From Spirochaetales bacterium (GTDB taxonomy: Bacteria > Spirochaetota > Spirochaetia > SZUA-6 > JAFGRV01), in NCBI GenBank assembly GCA_016928415.1, contig JAFGKU010000011.1, positions 1 through 47,950 of the forward strand: a stretch of 47,950 nt of DNA, given 5' to 3'. How positions within the stretch are numbered: position 1 is the first letter of the stretch; every line of letters begins with the position of its first letter. A program made the translations under genes and the position numbers. This document shows positions 34,240 to 41,335 of this stretch, piece by piece. The notes below the pieces were generated by a model. That model had not been told where the DNA came from, ran no database searches, and saw nothing but the letters and a program-made list of their open reading frames with translations.

Positions 34240-34509
34240 ATGGGAAACTTGACCAATTTTTTTCAAAATTCCCCGATGTCGAAAAAGATAAAACTTCCCT
34301 CCCGGATCGTGGTTCACAGGACCGGTTTGAGCCCGGAAGACATTGTCCGGATCAGGGAAGACGGGAAATATTCCATCGGCAGGGAAGAAACCGTGTACGA
34401 GCTCGAAATCGGCGGCCAGACAATCGGATACGGGAAAATGATAAAAAAAGGCGGGAAGCATTTTTTAAAACTGACCGCCATGGCCAATCAGAACGGAAAG
34501 GAGAGATGA
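34240..34509 (+). CDS. Small degenerate SpoA (FliN/FliM C-terminal)-like protein
   Basis: An 89-residue protein. After a short basic lead, residues 16-80 follow the SpoA-domain pattern: IKLPSRIVVHRTGLSPEDIV (compare FliN VPL..V.LG.T.LS.EDL), a turn, then LEIGGQTIGYGKMIKKGGKHFLKLT. The canonical D(E)xFGVRI segment is replaced by KKGGKHFLKLT, so it is a diverged copy. SpoA domains build the lower ring of the flagellar C-ring by pairing. This protein may pair with the FliN-like product of the next gene or with the fusion's own SpoA region. AAGGAGG precedes the ATG. It is the first gene of a tightly coupled trio. The assignment rests on pattern and context. Confidence 0.6.
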   Translation: MGNLTNFFQNSPMSKKIKLPSRIVVHRTGLSPEDIVRIREDGKYSIGREETVYELEIGGQTIGYGKMIKKGGKHFLKLTAMANQNGKER

Positions 34510-34510
34510 G

Positions 34511-34765
34511 ATGAATACAAGGACCAAAAAAACAGGGGACATCAAGGAGATAAAGGTACCCTTACAGGTGGTTCTGGGTGAGACGGAGTTATCCCTGGAA
34601 GACCTTTCCAGGATAGATGCGGGTTCGATCATTCAATTAAAGAACTATGCAGGGGACCCGGTAGACCTTTTCGCCGCCGGTGAAAAAGTGGCCAAAGGAG
34701 AAGTCGTCGTGATCGATGAATACTTCGGTATCCGTGTAACATCCATCGTAAAGGAAGAGGAGTAA
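34511..34765 (+). CDS. FliN-like single SpoA-domain protein
   Basis: An 84-residue protein with a canonical FliN SpoA domain: IKVPLQVVLGETELSLEDLS, DAGSIIQL, GDPVDLFAAGEKVAKGEVVVID, and EYFGIRVTSIV. It lacks the N-terminal extension that most FliN proteins have. In the flagellar motor FliN forms the base of the C-ring with FliM and docks export components. The start codon is one base after the preceding stop (TGAGATG), and the ATG of the fusion gene begins four bases after its own stop, so the three are almost certainly one operon. A standard fliN is expected elsewhere in the genome, which would make this a paralogue dedicated to the FliM-FliG fusion. Confidence 0.85.
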   Translation: MNTRTKKTGDIKEIKVPLQVVLGETELSLEDLSRIDAGSIIQLKNYAGDPVDLFAAGEKVAKGEVVVIDEYFGIRVTSIVKEEE

Positions 34766-34769
34766 GGCA

Positions 34770-36587
34770 ATGGAACTGATAACGGAGAAAAACCAGCAGA
34801 TCCTGGGGACGGACCTTGGTCCCAACCCGAACCCTGAAGTCAAACTCTATGATTTTAAACGGCCGGACAAATTCTCCAAGGATCAAATCAGGACCATATC
34901 CATCATGCACGAAACGTTCAGCCGTCTCTGTACCACATCCATTAGCGCCATGCTCCGCTGCCTGGCCCATATGAATGTTGAAATGGTGGACCAGACCGAT
35001 TATGAATCATTCATCCGGTCCATGCCATTGCCTACTGTTTTATTCATCATCAACATGGATCCATTGAAGGGATCCGCCATTTTCGAGTTCAGTCCCAACC
35101 TGGCCGACGCAATGATCGACAGGGTGTTTGGCGGTAGAGGGAGGGAATCGGGAAAGAAAACGGATTTGACGGATATAGAACAATCCATTATGGAAGGTAT
35201 ATCCCTGAGAATATTGGGTAATTTAAAGGAATCTTACAGTACTGTCCTGGACTTAAGGCCCCGGCTCGGACAGATCGAAACCAATCCCCAATTCGCCCAG
35301 ATCGTTCCTCCAACGGAAATGGTTGTTGTGGTAACCATGAACGCTAAAATCAACGATGTCGCCGGCACATTCAGGATGTGTCTGCCGTATCTCACCCTCG
35401 AGCCGATTATGCCCATGTTGACGGCACAGTACTGGTATTCAAGCGTCCGTAGAAAAAAATCCGAAACGTGCGTAAAAGTGCAGGCAATGAAAACAGCGTC
35501 ATCCGTTTACTTTGAAGGCGAAAACCTGTCCCTGGAAGAAATTTCCCTGCTAAAAAAAGGAAGCATGGTTGCCGTCCCGGGATACGACAGGCGGAAGGCG
35601 TTCCTCAATTCCGGCGGAAGGGACGTTCTTGAACTCAGACTATTACCTTCCAGCCGGAGAACGCAAATGCATTTTTCCCCAAAAACGGACAACCACCCGT
35701 TGACGGATCAAACAGAAAAAGAATTGCCGGCCACGAAAAACGCCGCGCCCTCCCTGACGGAAATCATGTCGGAAGGTCTGTCAAAGCTGTCCCGGGAATG
35801 GACACAACAAATGGGTGATCTGAAAAAGCAACTGGCGGCATTGAATGTACAAAGCATTACACAGCCGGACATGAACGGACACGGAGATTCCGGTATAACA
35901 AACACCTCGAGGGGGCGGCCTTTCGGTTTCATTAAATATACCGATATCGACTATCTGGCCAATATGCTGAAAATCGAGCACCCCCAGTTGATCGCGTTCA
36001 TTCTTTCCTGCCTTGAACCGGCCCTGGCTTCGCTTATGTTCCCCCTTCTGCCGGAGGAAATCCAGGTTGACATTGCACGGCGTATTGTCAGGATCGAAAG
36101 CGTAGCCCCGGAAGTCCTGCGTGAAACGGAACGTGTCATTCAAAGAAAATTCAAGTACATCCAGGACAGGGAGCTGATTTTCCCCAAGGGCCCTGAAATC
36201 CTGAGCAACCTTCTCGGCATCACGAACCGCACCCTGGAAAAAAAGATAGTCGATGCCCTGGAAGCGGAAGACCCCGAACTGGCAGCGCAGGTTAAGGCAC
36301 AGTACTTTGTTTTCGAGGATATTGTGCTGCTCGACCCGGACAGCCTGATGACCTTGAAAAAACAGGTAAACGAAAAAGACTGGATCCTGGCCCTTAAGAG
36401 TGTCGATCCGAAGGTCAAGGAATACATTTTCTCCGCATTCAGCAAGGAGGAAACGGCAAGGCTGGAAGAGCGGATTGTCTCCCTCGGCAGGATAAGGCTC
36501 CAGGCCGTAGAAGAAGCGCAGATGAAAATCGTGCAGATCATCAAGGAACTGGAGGAAACGGGGGAAATTATAATCAACAGGGTATGA
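34770..36587 (+). CDS. FliM-FliG fusion protein of the flagellar switch
   Basis: One uninterrupted 605-residue frame. Residues 22-305 are a FliM core: KLYDFKRPDKFSKDQIRT, then YESFIRSMPLPTVLFIINM, the CheC-like middle domain with RVFGGRGRE and ETNPQFAQIVPPTEMVVVVT, and a degenerate SpoA region (about 235-300). Residues 306-384 are a linker with a short helical stretch. Residues 385-605 are FliG middle and C-terminal domains: EHPQ motif (403-406), FVFEDIVLLD, ALKSVDPKVK, and the closing VEEAQMKIVQIIKELEETGEI. Missing are the FliM N-terminal CheY-binding peptide (EIDALL type) and the FliG N-terminal domain that binds FliF. Two torque-helix charges are reversed (Glu560 and Arg568 at the E. coli Arg281 and Asp289 positions), while Lys543 and Arg576 are kept. 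It is probably a cytoplasmic C-ring component or modulator. The 3' end overlaps the convergent gene by 14 bases. Confidence 0.9.
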   Translation: MELITEKNQQILGTDLGPNPNPEVKLYDFKRPDKFSKDQIRTISIMHETFSRLCTTSISAMLRCLAHMNVEMVDQTDYESFIRSMPLPTVLFIINMDPLKGSAIFEFSPNLADAMIDRVFGGRGRESGKKTDLTDIEQSIMEGISLRILGNLKESYSTVLDLRPRLGQIETNPQFAQIVPPTEMVVVVTMNAKINDVAGTFRMCLPYLTLEPIMPMLTAQYWYSSVRRKKSETCVKVQAMKTASSVYFEGENLSLEEISLLKKGSMVAVPGYDRRKAFLNSGGRDVLELRLLPSSRRTQMHFSPKTDNHPLTDQTEKELPATKNAAPSLTEIMSEGLSKLSREWTQQMGDLKKQLAALNVQSITQPDMNGHGDSGITNTSRGRPFGFIKYTDIDYLANMLKIEHPQLIAFILSCLEPALASLMFPLLPEEIQVDIARRIVRIESVAPEVLRETERVIQRKFKYIQDRELIFPKGPEILSNLLGITNRTLEKKIVDALEAEDPELAAQVKAQYFVFEDIVLLDPDSLMTLKKQVNEKDWILALKSVDPKVKEYIFSAFSKEETARLEERIVSLGRIRLQAVEEAQMKIVQIIKELEETGEIIINRV

Positions 36588-37527
36588 AAACCATTAAAAC
36601 ACAAACAACCGCAAACGAAGACCACTGGGCCCCCACCACCGGAGAGGGCCCTTTAAAATCAATGGCAAAAAAAAGCCTGTACGGCACATACATATAGAGG
36701 AAAATAAAAATCGACATCAGCGGCTGACCGGAGCCTGCCTTGAAGATGCGGACATTAACCGTGAATAAAAACGCGATAACCGCCGAATAGAGAATGAGGA
36801 TAGCATATGCGACGAACGCCGTAAAAGGCCGGCGGGGAATGATGGGAATAAAACCCTTGCTTTTTCCGCTTCGCGAAAGCAGGTGAATCCAGAGCATGAC
36901 ATACAGCAGGAAAGGTAAAAAAAAGACAACGGTGAAGAATAGATATACAATAAACAGCATTAATATAATGGTACCAATGATGCCTATCCAGGCAGGCAAT
37001 CCCGTCATTCGCCACTTTCGTGAAATCCGCCTGATATTCAGAATATGACCGGCCAGGATAAAAGCAAGAAGGCAGAAAACGGCGCATCCCACTCCCACCA
37101 GAATAATATCGGACAGGGAAAGAAAACCGGTGATATCCGGATAAAGCATCAAGCCGAAAAACGGGGCCGCGGGAATCATCACGCTGTGAAAAATAAAAAG
37201 GGGGGACAACAGGAGGACAGGGAGGATAAAAGGCCCCCTGCCGAAACCTTCACGTATTTTTTGCAGGTTCCTTTTTGCCGGCAATGAACACGCGGTTCTG
37301 TGCAGCATGGCGTGACAGGCAAGGGGATATCCTATTCCTGCCACAAGCACCAGGGACACAAAAAGATCAGGCACTTCCCTGGAAGATGACACGAGAGATT
37401 CAGCCAGGGGAGGAAAAATCCAGAGCGAGCAAATTGCATAGATTATGTCTGCAATGATACCCGCGTACAACGAAAGAGTAATGTTAAACCTGTTTAAGAC
37501 GGCATGCACAGGTTGAATTTTAATCAA
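36574..37527 (-). CDS. Multi-pass membrane protein of unknown function
   Basis: A 317-residue hydrophobic protein with about seven to eight predicted membrane segments (for example ITLSLYAGIIADIIYAICSL, DLFVSLVLVAGIGYPLACHAM, IILVGVGCAVFCLLAFILAG, IIGTIILMLFIVYLFFTVVF, AFVAYAILILYSAVIAFLF, SIFIFLYMYVPYRLFFAI). Basic loops sit between them. I recognise no family. The listed start is TTG at 37527 without a clear ribosome site, so the real start is uncertain; a GTG six codons later is an alternative. The last four codons overlap the end of the FliM-FliG gene on the other strand, so a functional link with the motor cassette is possible but unproven. Confidence 0.65.
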   Translation of the reverse strand: MIKIQPVHAVLNRFNITLSLYAGIIADIIYAICSLWIFPPLAESLVSSSREVPDLFVSLVLVAGIGYPLACHAMLHRTACSLPAKRNLQKIREGFGRGPFILPVLLLSPLFIFHSVMIPAAPFFGLMLYPDITGFLSLSDIILVGVGCAVFCLLAFILAGHILNIRRISRKWRMTGLPAWIGIIGTIILMLFIVYLFFTVVFFLPFLLYVMLWIHLLSRSGKSKGFIPIIPRRPFTAFVAYAILILYSAVIAFLFTVNVRIFKAGSGQPLMSIFIFLYMYVPYRLFFAIDFKGPSPVVGAQWSSFAVVCVLMVFIPC

Positions 37528-37658
37528 TTATACTACAGGAGTCAAAGGGAAGATACTTGATTTGACGCATCAGGACCTTTGGCCGGTCTGTCATCCCCTG
37601 TATTCCCGGGCAAGACCATGAAAGCAAAAAAACACCCCTATTATCAAAAAAGAAAACC

Positions 37659-37687
37659 TTGACAGTTCAGACATTACAATTTCTAAT
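37659..37687 (+). promoter_or_regulatory. Promoter of the sulfatase gene
   Basis: TTGACA (37659-37664), a 17-base spacer and TCTAAT (37682-37687). The predicted transcript would start near 37694, giving a leader of about 77 bases before the ATG at 37771. Confidence 0.6.
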
Positions 37688-37770
37688 AATGAATTAAGAT
37701 CATAATTTCCACTTTTTTATTTATTATTCGAACATGGGGAGTTAGGAATAAAAAAATAGAAAAGGGTAAT

Positions 37771-40700
37771 ATGAGAAAATTAAAATTAAAACTGATCGGA
37801 TTTTTAAGTGTTTTGTTCACGAGAACACTTGAAATGTCCACGAAATACCTGTGTCTCAAAAGACTCAGCCTTCTCATTGCCGGATTCGCCGTGTTTCTCA
37901 ATATAGAAGCGGTGTATGCGGCGCCAAACATCATCCTTATCCTGAACGACGACATGGGATACTCCGACCTGAACTGTTACGGCGGAGAAATCCAGACACC
38001 CAACCTCGACAACCTGGCCAACACCGGCGTGAAGTTCACCCAGTTTTACAACACGGCCAGATGCTGCCCCACGCGGGCTTCCTTGTTAACCGGCCTGCAT
38101 CCCCATCAAGCGGGGATGGGGTGGATGTGGAACAAGGATTACGGCGTGCCCGGCTACCAGGGCGACATTAATAATAACTGTGTAACCATAGCCGAGGCAT
38201 TGAAAACCAATGGATACCGGACCTACGCCACGGGAAAATGGCATTTGACCTCCTCCGGGAATTCCACGGCAAGCGGCCCCAAGTACAACTGGCCCCTCCA
38301 AAGGGGATTTGACCGCTATTACGGGATAATCAAGGGGGCGGCCAATTACTTTGAACCGGACTCACTCACGATTGATAATGACATGATCACCGTTTCCGAG
38401 TTATTGAACAGGTACCCCGTGTCGCCGGGACCTTCCACCTACTACCTGACCGATGCCATATCAGACGCCTCGGCGCAGTATATCAGGGACCATAAGAACA
38501 ACAATTCCGGGAGCCCGTTCTTCATGTACGTGGCTTATACCGCCCCCCACTGGCCACTGCAGGCCCTGGATTCGGACATAAACAAATACGCTGATGTTTT
38601 CAATACCGGGTGGGACCAGCTCAGGACCAACCGGTATAACCGGCAGAAACAACTGGGCATTATCGACTCCTCCTGGCCGCTGACGCCAAGGGCGGATAAT
38701 GTGGCCGCCTGGAGTTCCTATACGGGAAACAAAACGGAACAGGCCACGTATATGCAGATCTATGCCGCCATGATTGACAGGATGGACCAGGGCATCGGGA
38801 AAATAATCCAGGCCCTGCAGGATACGGGGTATTACAATGACACCCTCGTCATGTTCCTGGCAGACAATGGCGGATGCGCCGAAGGAGGCGCGTACGGCAC
38901 CAATTCGGGAGGCGCACCACTGGGCTCAAAAGACTCATTCCTTGAATACGGTGCGGCATGGGCCAATGTATCCAATACTCCGTTTTACCTGTTCAAACAT
39001 TTTGTGCATGAAGGCGGCATAGCCGCCCCGTTTATCGCGCATTGGCCGAACGGGATTACCGTACCCAACGGATCGATCATCAAAACCCCGGCCGAACTCA
39101 TAGATATCATGGCCACGTGCGTTGACGTATCGGGAACCGCGTATCCCCGTTCGTATAACGGATATACGATTCAGCCCATGCAGGGAGTGAGTATACGGCC
39201 CCTGCTCCAGGGAAACTCCCTTTCCAGGGACACTCTGTACTGGGAGCATGAAGCCCGGAGCGCGATACGCCAGGGTAAGTGGAAAGCGGTACGCCCCTGT
39301 GCCGCGGGCCAGAACCCGTTCAACCAGGCCTGGGAATTGTATGACATGGATGCGGACAGGACCGAGATGAATAACCTGGCCGGCGCTTATCCCGGAACGG
39401 TCAACGACCTGGCGGACAAATGGGATGCCTGGGCCAAAGCCAATAACGTTTATCCATTGCATAACCAGAATGGAGCGGCCTTCTATCCTCCCTCAGGCGG
39501 TTATGTTCGCCTGGAAAACCTCGAACTCGCCGAATGGCTGCAGTGCACGGACACGCCGGACGGATCGGGGGAAAACAACAATGTCCGGGCGGTGAATACC
39601 TCCAAAACAGGCACCTACACGCAATGGCGCTTTTTAGATACCGGTGACGGGTATTATAGAATCGAGGATTTGGGCCACATGTACTGGCTTCAGGCATCGA
39701 ACCTGACGGATGCCACCAACGGCCAGCCCGATTCCTCAGTCATACCCCAGGTAGTAAGGGCGGCCGACACGACAAACACCGGTGATTATACAAAATGGCG
39801 GAAAATAAATACCGGCAATGGATACTTCCGGCTTGAAAACAAGGCCACCGGGTTATGGCTGCAATGCACCAACATAACGGATGTGGATACCGGTTCCGGT
39901 GACGGCGGCCTGCAGGTTCGTCTTGTGCCCAATACGAAAACGGGAACCTGGACGCAATGGCGTGAAGTGCTTGTAGGATCACCCACATCAGTGCCGACAA
40001 ACACTCCGGCGCCCACGGCGACGCGGACACCTGTTCCGGCGGCAACGCCAACCCGGACGCCGACACCATCACCTACGGCATCGCAGACGCCGGCGTCCTC
40101 GGCCACGCCGACGCCGTCTCCCACGTCTGCCTCAGGAACTGACAGGACGGATGCCGGCGGTACGATAACAGCCCAATACGACGACTCGCCCGGCGGCGAA
40201 GACATGAACAAGGCCTTTGACAATACCTCCAGCACCAAATACCTTACCTTCCATGCCTCGGGATGGATCCAGTTCCAGTTCACGGGAGGAAATACGTACG
40301 CAATCAACAGTTACGCCCTGACATCGGCCAATGACGCCGAGGAAAGAGACCCCCTGACCTGGACCCTCCAGGGCTCCAACAATGGATCCTCCTATTCAAC
40401 GATCGACTCCAGGAACGGCGAGGATTTCCCGGACCGCTTCCAAAGGAAGGTATTTACCTTTGCCAACAGCATGGCCTATAACATCATCCGGCTGAACATG
40501 ACGAATAACTCAGGCACCATACTGCAGATTGCCGAGATAGAATTATTCGGCGGCCCCGGAGCCGCCAATCCTACAGCCACCCCAACGCCGACAAGGACAA
40601 CGGCGGCGACAGCGACCGCTACCCCCACTCCTACACCGAGTCCCGTTCCCGCCGGATTTAATGATAGTTTCAACGACAACTCAATCGGAAGCGCCTGGAC

Positions 40701-41214
40701 AATGTACGGCGGCAGCTGGAGTGAATCCGGTGGAATACTGAGACAGGATTCCACCACACAGGGCGATCCCTGCAAGGCAATCATAACCGGCAGCGGCCTC
40801 AATGCAGCCGGCAACCAGACCATTATAGCCAAAGTGTATGTCGATTCGTGGACGGACGGCGACACCGCCAGGGCGGGCGTATCACTCCTTTCAGGCACCG
40901 GCGACGGCAGGGGATACAATCTCCTGTTCCATAACAACCATTCAACGGTCCAGTTCCTGGATGACGCCGTTTCCTGGGGAACCGGCTATACTTTCAACTG
41001 GAGCGACCAGACATGGTACTGGTTCAAGCTTAAAATGGAAAACGGCGCATTGTACGGCAAGGTATGGCAGGACGGTACCGGGGAACCATCGAACTGGCCC
41101 TATTCCTGGACAAGAAGCGGACGCAGCGGCTACCCGGCTTTGAACGGGGGAACCTCCGGACACGGTGGGTCCTGCACCGTTTTCTTTGACGATGTAAGCA
41201 TTACCGTGCCTTAA
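37771..41214 (+). CDS. Secreted multimodular sulfatase (formylglycine type)
   Basis: The start at 37771 follows AAAGGG. A long N-terminal region precedes the signal cleavage near residue 50 (EAVYAAPN); an ATG at codon 22 would give a normal signal peptide but lacks a ribosome site. Residues 51-560 are an S1-family sulfatase: metal-binding Asp60-Asp61 (NDDMGYSD), the formylglycine motif CCPTR with Cys98, then TGKWHL, AYTAPHWPLQ and FLADNGG. A trefoil-like repeat region (about 575-735: WLQCT and TQWR repeats) follows, then a Thr/Pro linker, an F5/8C-like domain (790-930), a second linker, and a concanavalin-like C-terminal domain (963-1147). It would remove sulfate from an extracellular polysaccharide. 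The Cys-type motif needs a maturation enzyme (anSME or FGE) encoded elsewhere. Confidence 0.88.
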   Translation: MRKLKLKLIGFLSVLFTRTLEMSTKYLCLKRLSLLIAGFAVFLNIEAVYAAPNIILILNDDMGYSDLNCYGGEIQTPNLDNLANTGVKFTQFYNTARCCPTRASLLTGLHPHQAGMGWMWNKDYGVPGYQGDINNNCVTIAEALKTNGYRTYATGKWHLTSSGNSTASGPKYNWPLQRGFDRYYGIIKGAANYFEPDSLTIDNDMITVSELLNRYPVSPGPSTYYLTDAISDASAQYIRDHKNNNSGSPFFMYVAYTAPHWPLQALDSDINKYADVFNTGWDQLRTNRYNRQKQLGIIDSSWPLTPRADNVAAWSSYTGNKTEQATYMQIYAAMIDRMDQGIGKIIQALQDTGYYNDTLVMFLADNGGCAEGGAYGTNSGGAPLGSKDSFLEYGAAWANVSNTPFYLFKHFVHEGGIAAPFIAHWPNGITVPNGSIIKTPAELIDIMATCVDVSGTAYPRSYNGYTIQPMQGVSIRPLLQGNSLSRDTLYWEHEARSAIRQGKWKAVRPCAAGQNPFNQAWELYDMDADRTEMNNLAGAYPGTVNDLADKWDAWAKANNVYPLHNQNGAAFYPPSGGYVRLENLELAEWLQCTDTPDGSGENNNVRAVNTSKTGTYTQWRFLDTGDGYYRIEDLGHMYWLQASNLTDATNGQPDSSVIPQVVRAADTTNTGDYTKWRKINTGNGYFRLENKATGLWLQCTNITDVDTGSGDGGLQVRLVPNTKTGTWTQWREVLVGSPTSVPTNTPAPTATRTPVPAATPTRTPTPSPTASQTPASSATPTPSPTSASGTDRTDAGGTITAQYDDSPGGEDMNKAFDNTSSTKYLTFHASGWIQFQFTGGNTYAINSYALTSANDAEERDPLTWTLQGSNNGSSYSTIDSRNGEDFPDRFQRKVFTFANSMAYNIIRLNMTNNSGTILQIAEIELFGGPGAANPTATPTPTRTTAATATATPTPTPSPVPAGFNDSFNDNSIGSAWTMYGGSWSESGGILRQDSTTQGDPCKAIITGSGLNAAGNQTIIAKVYVDSWTDGDTARAGVSLLSGTGDGRGYNLLFHNNHSTVQFLDDAVSWGTGYTFNWSDQTWYWFKLKMENGALYGKVWQDGTGEPSNWPYSWTRSGRSGYPALNGGTSGHGGSCTVFFDDVSITVP
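39976..40140 (+). repeat. Thr/Pro-rich linker repeat (sulfatase)
   Basis: Low-complexity TPxPT units (PTSVPTNTPAPTATRTP onward) joining the trefoil-like region to the F5/8C-like domain. A shorter linker of the same type lies at 40561-40650. It has the same style as the GH81 and GH16 linkers. Confidence 0.75.
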
Positions 41215-41241
41215 CAGGGCACGCGTACGAAGAAAGGGATT

Positions 41242-41279
41242 GGAAGAGCTGCGGATACCCCCGGCTCTTCCATTTTTTT
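41242..41279 (+). terminator. Terminator of the sulfatase gene
   Basis: GGAAGAGC (41242-41249) and GCTCTTCC (41264-41271) form an 8-bp stem followed by ATTTTTTT, a good rho-independent terminator. Confidence 0.85.
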
Positions 41280-41286
41280 ACCCCGA

Positions 41287-41315
41287 TTGACAGCATCACC
41301 ATAACAATACATAAT
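41287..41315 (+). promoter_or_regulatory. Promoter of the LacI/AraC hybrid regulator
   Basis: TTGACA (41287-41292), a 17-base spacer and CATAAT (41310-41315). AGGA lies six bases before the ATG at 41336, so the leader is about 14 bases long and carries a ribosome site. Confidence 0.6.
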
Positions 41316-41335
41316 TTTTCTATAACAGGAATTTC

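Noticed and set aside
34770-36587. Sequencing error joining separate fliM and fliG genes
   Set aside because: The linker is a long, plausible coding segment. Both flanking domains are truncated at the join: the SpoA region is degenerate and the FliG N domain is absent, not merely shifted out of frame.
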